Assembly (NCBI RefSeq): GCF_900230195.1
Contig: NZ_OCNE01000022.1
Span: 1-64,000, forward strand
Direction of reading: 5' to 3'
Source of the DNA: Streptomyces zhaozhouensis
GTDB lineage: Bacteria > Actinomycetota > Actinomycetes > Streptomycetales > Streptomycetaceae
DNA length: 64,000 nt
The translations under genes and the position numbers were made by a program. This document shows, in pieces, positions 8,635 through 15,730 of this stretch (position 1 is its first letter; every line of letters starts with the position of its first letter). Under the pieces are notes generated by a model. The model made no database searches and was not told where the DNA came from. It saw nothing but the letters and a program-made list of their open reading frames with translations.

Positions 8635-9741
8635 TCAGCGGATGCGGTGCATCCAGCCGTAGGGGTCGGGGCGCTGGCCGGTCTGGATGCCGAGCAGCTC
8701 GGCGCGCAGGCGCTGGGTGATCGGGCCCGGCTGGCCGTCGCCGACGGTCCAGTCGCCCTCGGCCGAGCGGACCGAGCCGACGGGGGTGATCACAGCGGCG
8801 GTGCCGCAGGCGAAGACCTCGCTGATGGTGCCGTCGGCGCTGCCCTGGCGCCAGTCGTCCGTGGAGATCTTGACCTCGCCGGTGGTGTGCCCGAGGTCGC
8901 TGGCGATCCGCAGCAGCGAGTCGCGGGTGATGCCGGGCAGCAGGGTGCCGGTGAGCTGCGGGGTGACGATCTCGGCGTCCTCGCCCTCGCCGCGGACGAA
9001 GTAGAGGTTCATCCCGCCCATCTCCTCGACCCAGCGGCGCTCCACGGCGTCCAGCCAGACCACCTGGTCGCAGCCGTTGCGGGTGGCCTCCGCCTGGGCG
9101 AGGAAGGCGCCGGCGTAGTTGCCGCCCGTCTTCGCCTCGCCGGTGCCGCCGGGGGCGGCGCGGACGTAGTCCTTGGAGAGCCAGACGGAGACGGGCTTGA
9201 TGCCGCGCGGGAAGTAGGCGCCGGCCGGGGAGGCGATCACCATGAAGGTGTACTCGTTGGCCGGCCGGTTGATGCCGAGGCCGACCTCGGAGGCGAACAT
9301 GAACGGGCGCAGGTAGAGCGTCTGTTCACCACCGGACGGCACCCACGCCTCGTCCTGGCGGACCAGGACGTCGATCGCCTCGACGAAGGTCTCCACCGGC
9401 AGCTCCGGCATCGCCATCCGGCGCGCGGAACGCTGGAAGCGCTCCCCGTTGGCCTCCGGGCGGAAGACCGCCACCGTGCCGTCGGCCTGGCGGTACGCCT
9501 TCAGTCCCTCGAAGATCTCCTGGGAGTAGTGCAGCACCATGCTGGCCGGGTCCATGGACAGCGGCGCGTACGGCTGGAGCCGCGCGTCGTGCCAGCCGCG
9601 GCCCTCGGTCCAGCGGATGGTGACCATGTGGTCGGTGAAGTGGCGGCCGAAGCCGGGGTCGGCCAGCGCCGCCTCGCGGTCCGCGTCGGAGACCGGCTGG
9701 GCGGAGGGCTTGAGGTCGAAGGGGAGAGAGGGCGTCGTCAT
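8635..9741 (-). CDS. ilvE: Branched-chain amino-acid aminotransferase IlvE
   Basis: PLP fold-type IV transaminase, 368 aa, the full usual length. It interconverts Leu, Ile and Val with their 2-keto acids using glutamate/2-oxoglutarate. The PLP lysine lies in GEAKTGGNYAG (around 203-213), and the active-site segments LHYSQEIFEGLKAY and EVFACGTAAVITPVG are intact. The ATG at 9741 has AAGGA about 9 nt upstream. A 21-codon upstream ORF (9757-9822) ends just before this ribosome site, so some translational coupling or leader control is possible. leuB lies upstream on the same strand but is separated by 279 nt and a hairpin, so ilvE probably has its own promoter. Confidence 0.96.
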   Translation of the reverse strand: MTTPSLPFDLKPSAQPVSDADREAALADPGFGRHFTDHMVTIRWTEGRGWHDARLQPYAPLSMDPASMVLHYSQEIFEGLKAYRQADGTVAVFRPEANGERFQRSARRMAMPELPVETFVEAIDVLVRQDEAWVPSGGEQTLYLRPFMFASEVGLGINRPANEYTFMVIASPAGAYFPRGIKPVSVWLSKDYVRAAPGGTGEAKTGGNYAGAFLAQAEATRNGCDQVVWLDAVERRWVEEMGGMNLYFVRGEGEDAEIVTPQLTGTLLPGITRDSLLRIASDLGHTTGEVKISTDDWRQGSADGTISEVFACGTAAVITPVGSVRSAEGDWTVGDGQPGPITQRLRAELLGIQTGQRPDPYGWMHRIR

Positions 9742-9756
9742 GGTGAGCGCGTTCCT

Positions 9757-9822
9757 TCACTGAGTGTCGAGGCGGACCGCGACCCGCGCCCGGGCAGCAG
9801 TAGTAGTAGGAAGTCCGAGCAT
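9757..9822 (-). CDS. Possible upstream ORF in the ilvE leader
   Basis: A 21-codon ORF starts at ATG 9822, begins MLGLPTTTAAR, and ends with a TGA overlapping the ilvE ribosome site, 15 nt before the ilvE ATG. Codons 4-9 are all T-ending (CTT CCT ACT ACT ACT GCT), which is unusual here. The ORF has Leu and Val codons but no run of them, and I see no U-tailed terminator, so a role in attenuation is only a possibility. It may be a chance ORF. Confidence 0.3.
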   Translation of the reverse strand: MLGLPTTTAARARVAVRLDTQ

Positions 9823-9972
9823 CGGGACACACAAGAGTGACATATCCGAGGCGGGGAGGGCACCGTCGGGAGACGACGGCGCTCCGCGGCGGGGCGCGCG
9901 CCCCGCGCCCTCAGCGGGTGCGGTCCTGGGAGGTTCCCACGGAGGGATGGCACCCGGCGGCGGACAGGCGTC

Positions 9973-9998
9973 GGCCGCCGGGCGGTGGCCCGGCGGCC
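9973..9998 (-). terminator. Terminator after leuB
   Basis: A perfect 10-bp GC stem (9973-9982 with 9989-9998) with a 6-nt loop lies about 25 nt past the leuB stop. Streptomyces terminators often lack a U-tract, as here. Confidence 0.6.
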
Positions 9999-10020
9999 GT
10001 GGTGACGGCTTCCGGGCGGG

Positions 10021-11064
10021 TCAGGCGGATACTCGGGCCGCCAGCGCGTCACCGATGGTCTCGGTGGTGCGCGGCGAGTCCGCGTCGCGCTCGGCGAGGT
10101 CGGCCGTGACGGCGTCCTCGATCCGGGCCGCCTCGGTCTCGTGGCCGAGGTGACGCAGCAGCAGGGCGACGGACAGCACGGTGGCGGTCGGGTCGGCCTT
10201 GCCGGTGCCGGCGATGTCCGGGGCCGAGCCGTGGACCGGCTCGAACATGGAGGGGAAGGCGCCGGTGGGGTTGATGTTCCCCGAGGCGGCGAGCCCGATG
10301 CCGCCGGTGATGGCGGCGGCCAGGTCGGTGAGGATGTCGCCGAAGAGGTTGTCGGTGACGATCACGTCGAACCGCTGCGGCTGGGTGACCAGGAAGATGG
10401 TGGCCGCGTCCACGTGCAGGTAGTCGACCTGGACGTCGGGGTACTCCTCCGCGACCCGGTCCACCGTCCGCTTCCAGAGGTGGCCCGCGTGGACCAGCAC
10501 GTTGTTCTTGTGGACCAGGGTGAGCCGCCTGGCCGGCCGGGCGGCGGCGCGCGCGAACCCGTCGCGGACGAGCCGCTCGACGCCGTAGGCGGTGTTGAGG
10601 CTGACCTCGGTGGCCACCTCGGCCGGCGTCCCGGTCCGCATCGAGCCGCCGTTGCCCACGTAGGGACCCTCGGTGCCCTCGCGGACGACCACGAAGTCGA
10701 TCTCGGGGCGGCCGGCGAGCGGCGAGGGGGTGTTCGGGAAGAGCCGGCTGGGGCGCAGGTTGACGTAGTGGTCGAACGCGAAGCGCAGCTTCAGCAGCAG
10801 CCCGCGCTCCAGCACCCCGGAGGGCACGGTGGGGTCGCCGATCGCGCCCAGCAGGATGGCGTCGTGGCCCTTGAGGCGCTCCAACTCGGCGTCGGGGAGG
10901 GTCTCCCCGGTCCGGTGCCAGCGGCTGGCGCCCAGGTCGTAGGTGGTGGTCTCCAGCTTCGCCTCGGCCGGAAGCGCCGCGCGAAGGACCTTGAGCCCCT
11001 CGGCGACCACCTCAGGGCCGATGCCGTCACCGGGGATCACCGCGAGATCGATACCGCTAGCCAT
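10021..11064 (-). CDS. leuB: 3-isopropylmalate dehydrogenase LeuB
   Basis: NAD-dependent oxidative decarboxylase of leucine synthesis, 347 aa. It starts IDLAVIPGDGIGPEVV, the beta-decarboxylating dehydrogenase signature. The substrate-contact segment LLLKLRFAFDHYVNLRPSRLF and the metal-site region VTDNLFGDILTDLAAAITGG are intact, and GSAPDIAGTGKADPTAT (NAD site) follows. The ATG at 11064 has AGGGTG upstream. The product, 2-ketoisocaproate, is aminated by IlvE, encoded next. The ends are flanked by a terminator and a small gene, so it is probably monocistronic. Confidence 0.96.
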   Translation of the reverse strand: MASGIDLAVIPGDGIGPEVVAEGLKVLRAALPAEAKLETTTYDLGASRWHRTGETLPDAELERLKGHDAILLGAIGDPTVPSGVLERGLLLKLRFAFDHYVNLRPSRLFPNTPSPLAGRPEIDFVVVREGTEGPYVGNGGSMRTGTPAEVATEVSLNTAYGVERLVRDGFARAAARPARRLTLVHKNNVLVHAGHLWKRTVDRVAEEYPDVQVDYLHVDAATIFLVTQPQRFDVIVTDNLFGDILTDLAAAITGGIGLAASGNINPTGAFPSMFEPVHGSAPDIAGTGKADPTATVLSVALLLRHLGHETEAARIEDAVTADLAERDADSPRTTETIGDALAARVSA

Positions 11065-11126
11065 GCCCGCACCCTAGGGCCGTCCCATTTTTTGAGGAGC
11101 CGGCGTCCACGATGCGGACGGAGCGG

Positions 11127-11333
11127 TCACTCCTCCACGGCGCCGCCGTTGTCCCTGCGGTCGAGCGCGGACTGGAGGGCGGTGGCGGCGTGCCGGCGGG
11201 CGGCGATCCGGGCCGCGCGGGCCTCGGCCCTGGCCTGGCTGCGGGCGGTCGGCCGGTCGACCGACCCGTCGTGGACGGGGAGTTGGGCGACGGCGGTGAC
11301 GGCGGGGGCAGTGGCGACTGCGGTGGCGTCCAT
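11127..11333 (-). CDS. Small Ala/Arg-rich protein, function unknown
   Basis: A 68-codon ORF with ATG at 11333 and a GGAG site about 11 nt upstream. The protein is Ala-rich with a basic amphipathic stretch (ARAEARAARIAARRHAA) that would form a helix; there is no signal peptide or membrane segment. I do not recognise a family. It lies between leuB and the pruBA terminator, on the same strand as both. A longer frame starts at 11402 but without a ribosome site. It could be a real small DNA- or RNA-associated protein; composition alone cannot prove it is expressed. Confidence 0.5.
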   Translation of the reverse strand: MDATAVATAPAVTAVAQLPVHDGSVDRPTARSQARAEARAARIAARRHAATALQSALDRRDNGGAVEE

Positions 11334-11515
11334 GGCGGTCAGCTCCAGAGGTGGGATGGGCCGCTTCCGGGGCGACGGCGCCCCGATGAGGGAAGGGTCC
11401 ACTGTTGGGTTCCGACAAAGTTCGCCGGACCCTCGGTGGGACCTCGTCCAAAATAGCCCGGCCTCGCGACGCTGTCTGCCTAAATGCTTGACCGTCCTAC
11501 TATCTGAGACACGGA

Positions 11516-11572
11516 CGGCCCCCCACCGTTACCGACGGGACCTGTGGGGCCCGTGGGACGGGTGGGGGGCCG
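11516..11572 (-). terminator. Terminator of the pruB-pruA operon
   Basis: A perfect 12-bp stem (cggccccccacc at 11516-11527 with ggtggggggccg at 11561-11572) lies 24 nt past the pruA stop. It has a long loop that can fold further. Confidence 0.7.
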
Positions 11573-11595
11573 AACCGGCCGCCGGGGTCGAGGGG

Positions 11596-13227
11596 TCACC
11601 CCATGTGCGGATACCGGTAGTCGGTGGGCGGGACCTGCGTGTCCTTGATCACCCGGGGGGAGACCCAGCGCAGCAGGTTGAACTTCGAGCCCGCCTTGTC
11701 GTTGGTGCCCGAGGCGCGTCCGCCGCCGAAGGGCTGCTGGCCGACGACGGAGCCGGTCGGCTTGTCGTTGAGGTAGAAGTTGCCGGCCGCGAACCGCAGC
11801 CGCTCGCTGACCTCGGCCTCCAGCGCGCGGCCCCGGCCCAGAAACGCGCCGGTCAGCGCGTAGTCGGCGACCGACTCCATCTGGTCGAGCATGGCGTCGA
11901 AGTCGTCGTCCTCGTAGACGTGGACGGCGATGATCGGTCCGAAGTACTCGGTGCGGAACACCTCGTCCTCCGGGTCGGAACAGGTGAGCACCGTGGGCCG
12001 GACGAAGTACCCCACGCTGTCGTCGTAGGTGCCGCCGGCGACGATCTCGCAGTTCGGGGCGGCCTTGGCCCGTTCGATGGCGTCCCGGTTCTTGGCGAAG
12101 GCGCGCTCGTCGATCACGGCGGCCATGAAGTTCCCCAGATCGGTGGGGTCACCCATGGTCAGCCCCTCGACCTCCGCCCTCAGCTCCTCGCGCAGCCCGC
12201 CCTCCCACAGCGAACGCGGGACGTAGGCGCGCGAGGCGGCCGAGCACTTCTGGCCCTGGTACTCGAAGGCGCCGCGCACGATCGCGGTCCGCAGCACCGC
12301 CGGGTCGGCGGTCGGGTGGGCGACGATGAAGTCCTTGCCGCCGGTCTCCCCCACCACGCGCGGATAGCTCCGGTAGCCGTCCAGGTGCTCGCCGACGCCC
12401 CGCCACAGCGCGCGGAAGGTCGCCGTGGAACCGGTGAAGTGGATGCCGGCCAGCTCCGGGTGCGGCAGCGCGACTTCGGAGACGGCCAGGCCGTCGCCGG
12501 TGACCAGGTTGATCACCCCGTCGGGCAGGCCCGCCTCCTCCAGCAGCCGCATCAGCAGCACGGCGGAGTGGGTCTGGGTGGGCGACGGCTTCCAGACCAC
12601 CACGTTGCCCATCAGCGCGGGCGCGGTCGGCAGGTTGCCGGCGATCGCGGTGAAGTTGAACGGGGTGATCGCGTAGACGAAGCCCTCCAGCGGCCGGTGG
12701 TCCATCCGGTTCCAGACGCCCTTGGGCTGCACCGGCGGCTGCTCGGCCAGGATCTCGCGGGCGAAGTGGACGTTGAACCGCCAGAAGTCGATCAGCTCGC
12801 ACGGTGCGTCGATCTCGGCCTGCTGCACCGTCTTGGACTGGCCCAGCATCGTGGAGGCGGCGATGGTCGCCCGCCACGGTCCCGACAGCAGCTCGGCCGC
12901 GCGCAGGAAGATCGCGGCGCGGTCGTCGAAGGAGAGCGCGCGCCAGGCGGGCGCCGCGGCCAGCGCCGCGTCGATGGCGTCCCTGGCGTCCTGCGCGGTG
13001 GCGTCGCCGTAGGTGCCGAGCCGGGCGGCGTGGCGGTGCGGCTGCACCACGTCGTGGCGCTCGCCGCCGCCCATCCGGCGCCGCCCGCCGATGGTCATGG
13101 GCAGGTCGACGGGGTTCTCGCTCAGCTCCTTCAGCTCGCGCTCCAGCCGGGCGCGCTCCGGCGAGCCGGGCGCGTAGCCCAGCACCGGCTCGTTGACCGG
13201 CGTGGGGACGTGGGTCACAGCGTCCAT
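11596..13227 (-). CDS. pruA: 1-pyrroline-5-carboxylate dehydrogenase
   Basis: Aldehyde dehydrogenase-family enzyme of 543 aa that oxidises glutamate-5-semialdehyde (from P5C) to glutamate, the second step of proline breakdown. The catalytic Glu is in VGETGGKDFIV and the catalytic Cys in YQGQKCSAASRAYVP; both are present. The N-terminus (MDAVTHVPTPVNEPV) is typical of monofunctional actinobacterial P5C dehydrogenases. The ATG at 13227 has AAGGAGAG upstream. pruB lies 47 nt upstream in the same direction, so the order pruB-pruA forms one catabolic operon, with the likely activator encoded divergently at 14400. Confidence 0.95.
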   Translation of the reverse strand: MDAVTHVPTPVNEPVLGYAPGSPERARLERELKELSENPVDLPMTIGGRRRMGGGERHDVVQPHRHAARLGTYGDATAQDARDAIDAALAAAPAWRALSFDDRAAIFLRAAELLSGPWRATIAASTMLGQSKTVQQAEIDAPCELIDFWRFNVHFAREILAEQPPVQPKGVWNRMDHRPLEGFVYAITPFNFTAIAGNLPTAPALMGNVVVWKPSPTQTHSAVLLMRLLEEAGLPDGVINLVTGDGLAVSEVALPHPELAGIHFTGSTATFRALWRGVGEHLDGYRSYPRVVGETGGKDFIVAHPTADPAVLRTAIVRGAFEYQGQKCSAASRAYVPRSLWEGGLREELRAEVEGLTMGDPTDLGNFMAAVIDERAFAKNRDAIERAKAAPNCEIVAGGTYDDSVGYFVRPTVLTCSDPEDEVFRTEYFGPIIAVHVYEDDDFDAMLDQMESVADYALTGAFLGRGRALEAEVSERLRFAAGNFYLNDKPTGSVVGQQPFGGGRASGTNDKAGSKFNLLRWVSPRVIKDTQVPPTDYRYPHMG

Positions 13228-13274
13228 GCCGTTTCTCTCCTTCGGGGTGCCGCGGTCGGATGGGCTCGTGTGGG

Positions 13275-14201
13275 TCAGTTCCTGGTGGCCAGGGAACGGG
13301 CGAAGAAGGCCAGGTTGGCCGGGCGCTCGGCCAGCCGCCGCATGAAGTAGCCGTACCAGTCGGTGCCGTAGGGCACGTAGACCCGCACCCGGTGGCCCTG
13401 CGCCGCCAGCCGGCGCTGCTCGGCGTCGCGGATGCCGTACAGCATCTGGAACTCGTAGGCGTCCAACGCCCGCCCCGCCCGCTTCGCCAGCTCCTCCGCG
13501 ACGGCGACCAGCCGGGGGTCGTGGGTGGCGACCATCGGGTAGCCCTCGCCGGTCATCAGCAGCCGCAGGCAGCGGACGTAGGCCAGGTCGACCTCCGCCT
13601 TGCGCTGGAAGGCCACCTCGGGCGGCTCCCGGTAGGCGCCCTTGACCAGCCGGACGCGGGCGCCGGTCGCCGCGAGACGGCGGGCGTCGTCCTCGGTGCG
13701 GAAGAGATAGGACTGGAGCACCGCTCCCGTCTCGGGGTGCTCGGCGCGCAGCGCCTCGTGCACGGCCAGGGTGGAGTCCACGGTGGTGTGGTCCTCCATG
13801 TCCAGGGTGACCGCCGTGCCGGCGGCGGCCGCCGCCGCGACCACCCGGGCGACGTTGCGGTGGGCGATGTCATGGCCGTCGGGAAGCGCCTGGCCGAAGG
13901 CCGAGAGCTTCACCGAGAGCTCGGCCCGCTCGGCGACGCCGGCGGCGGCCAGCTCGTCGACCAGCTCCAGATAGCCGTCGCGGTTGCGGATCGCCTGGAG
14001 GGGGTCGGTGACGGACTCACCGAGGCGGTCGAGGGTGACGGTCAGCTCCTGGGAGAGCAGCGTCCGGGTCGCGTCCAGCGCGTCGGGCAGCTCCTCGCCC
14101 GCGACGAAACGGTCCACGACGGGGCGGGTCAGCGGCGTCGACGACACCAGCCGCCGCACGCGTTCACTGCCGGCGGCTGCCAGCAGCACGGGTCCCAGCA
14201 C
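13275..14201 (-). CDS. pruB: Proline dehydrogenase (FAD-dependent, monofunctional)
   Basis: TIM-barrel flavoenzyme that oxidises proline to P5C, 308 aa from the chosen start. Conserved segments include ELSVKLSAFGQ, LDMEDHTTVDSTL, RLVKGAYREPPEVAF and the C-terminal YVPYGTDWYGYFMRRLAERPAN, which holds the paired arginines that bind the substrate carboxylate. I prefer GTG at 14201 (start VLGPVLLAA) because GGGAGGT lies 5 nt upstream and this is the usual family N-terminus; an in-frame ATG at 14261 lacks that support. It is transcribed with pruA. A palindrome at 14289-14302 in the divergent promoter region may be the control site. Confidence 0.93.
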   Translation of the reverse strand: MLGPVLLAAAGSERVRRLVSSTPLTRPVVDRFVAGEELPDALDATRTLLSQELTVTLDRLGESVTDPLQAIRNRDGYLELVDELAAAGVAERAELSVKLSAFGQALPDGHDIAHRNVARVVAAAAAAGTAVTLDMEDHTTVDSTLAVHEALRAEHPETGAVLQSYLFRTEDDARRLAATGARVRLVKGAYREPPEVAFQRKAEVDLAYVRCLRLLMTGEGYPMVATHDPRLVAVAEELAKRAGRALDAYEFQMLYGIRDAEQRRLAAQGHRVRVYVPYGTDWYGYFMRRLAERPANLAFFARSLATRN

Positions 14202-14288
14202 GGGCACCTCCCGAGGTCGGCCGAACGGATCGGCGATGCGGTACCAGCCGGTCGACGCCACCGTAGGACCGCGCGGGCCCGGCGCCTA

Positions 14289-14302
14289 TCGACAGCTGTC
14301 GA
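14289..14302. promoter_or_regulatory. Perfect palindrome in the pruB / PucR-regulator divergent promoter
   Basis: TCGACAGCTGTCGA is a perfect 14-bp palindrome, flanked by ggcgc (14281-14285) and gcgcc (14303-14307) outer arms. It lies 87 nt before pruB and 97 nt before the divergent regulator gene, where an activator of proline catabolism should bind. No known consensus was matched. Confidence 0.45.
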
Positions 14303-14399
14303 GCGCCGGGTCGACGGGGTTCAGACATCTGTATGAGACTGCACGAGAATGGTGGCCAAGCAGCGCCACCGGCGCGAGACGAGAGGTGACGAACGGGGG

Positions 14400-15524
14400 A
14401 TGCGCACCGCTTACCAGCAGCTGATCGACGAGGTCTGCGCGCTGCTCGACGCCCCGGCGACGTTGGAGGGCAGGGACTTCCGACTGATCGCCTTCGGCGC
14501 CCACGACAGCGACGACGACCTGGCGCTCGACCCGGTCCGCACCCGTTCCATCCTCGGGCGCGGCTCCACCGCCGCCGTCCGGGCGTGGTTCGAGGGCTTC
14601 GGCATCACCACGGCGCACGCCCCCGTACGCATCCCGCCGGAGCCGTCCGCCGGCGTGCGCACCGGGCGGCTCTGCCTGCCCGTGCGCCACGGCGGCGTGG
14701 TGTACGGCTACATCTGGCTGCTCGACGACGGCGCGCTGCGGCTGGACGATCCCCGGCTGGACGAGGCGATGGCGATCGCCCGCCGCGCCGGCGCGCTGCT
14801 GGCCGAGGACGCGCGCGGCGGCGCCCGGGTGGGGAACCTGCTGCACGCGCTGCTGAGCGGCCACGCCGACGAGGGCCCGGCGCCCGCCGAGGAACTCGCC
14901 GACGCGCTCGGCCCGGCCGCCGAGGGACCGCTGGTGCTGCTCGCCGTCGCCCCCTGGGAGGCGGCGCACGAGCTCCCGGCGACACCGCCCGGCGCGTTGG
15001 CGCTGACCACGCTGCCCGGACAACGGGCGGGCGCCGCCTGGGCGTTGGCCGCGCTGGCCCGACCGCCGGCCGCCCGCGCGCTGGCCGGAAGGCTGGGGGT
15101 GAACACCGGGCGCGGGCCGCGCGGCGGGCTGAGCGCGGCGCGGCACGCGGTCGCCGAGCTGCCGGCGGCCTGGCCTGAGGCGCTGGGCGCGGCGCGCGCC
15201 GCCGGCGCGTCGGACCGCTTCGGGGCGCTCGCCGAGTGGGCCGGGATCGGCCCGTACCGGCTGCTGACCGCGCTGCCGCCCCGGCTGCCCCCGGACCCGG
15301 CCGTGCTGCCGCTGCTGCGGCCCGAGCACCGCGAACTGGCCCACACCGCCGAGACGTTCCTCGACCACGCCGGGCAGGCGACCCGGACGGCCGAGGCCCT
15401 GGGCATCCACCGCCAGACGCTCTACTACCGCGTCTCCCGCATCGAGCAGCTCACCGGCCTCGACCTCGACGAGGGCGAGGACCGGCTGCTGCTCCACCTC
15501 GCGCTGAAGACGGCGGGCTGGTGA
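14400..15524 (+). CDS. PucR/CdaR-family regulator, likely activator of proline catabolism
   Basis: About 374 aa from ATG 14400. The C-terminal helix-turn-helix segment (TAEALGIHRQTLYYRVSRIEQLTGLDL) is the PucR type, and the front part resembles a GAF-like sensory region. The gene is divergent from pruB-pruA, the same layout as the mycobacterial PucR-family activator PruC, which switches on the proline dehydrogenase and P5C dehydrogenase genes in response to proline. Function here is inferred from that layout. The start is chosen for the GGGGG site just upstream and because the domain begins immediately; an ATG at 14349 is also in frame. The stop region is partly duplicated just downstream (15520-15572). 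Confidence 0.85.
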   Translation: MRTAYQQLIDEVCALLDAPATLEGRDFRLIAFGAHDSDDDLALDPVRTRSILGRGSTAAVRAWFEGFGITTAHAPVRIPPEPSAGVRTGRLCLPVRHGGVVYGYIWLLDDGALRLDDPRLDEAMAIARRAGALLAEDARGGARVGNLLHALLSGHADEGPAPAEELADALGPAAEGPLVLLAVAPWEAAHELPATPPGALALTTLPGQRAGAAWALAALARPPAARALAGRLGVNTGRGPRGGLSAARHAVAELPAAWPEALGAARAAGASDRFGALAEWAGIGPYRLLTALPPRLPPDPAVLPLLRPEHRELAHTAETFLDHAGQATRTAEALGIHRQTLYYRVSRIEQLTGLDLDEGEDRLLLHLALKTAGW

Positions 15525-15730
15525 GAGCCCGAGCCGGTCCGGGACGCCGGTGAGGGCCCGAGCCGGCCGGGGAGCGGCGCCGGCGCGCGTCTCCGCCCCG
15601 CGCCACCGCCGAGGGCGGCGTCCCGGCAGGGTCCTGCCACGGCTCCCGCTCTCTGGCGTCGGGCCCTGTTCCCCGCCTGAACTCACCAGTAGTCTCCCCG
15701 CAGTTGCCGGGTGAGCGTGGAGGCGCACGG

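Noticed and set aside
11484..11507. Seven-codon ORF (MLDRPTI) as a leader peptide
   Set aside because: No gene follows on the plus strand, and the pruBA terminator hairpin begins 9 nt downstream. Kept only as a shared motif.
10141..13350. 1069-codon plus-strand frame across leuB and pruA
   Set aside because: Spans two well-supported minus-strand enzymes and a terminator; Val/Gly/Asp-rich shadow.
15520..15572. Imperfect 24-nt repeat at the stop of the PucR-type regulator as an operator
   Set aside because: About 21 of 24 positions match and the first copy includes the stop codon; a local duplication is the simpler reading.
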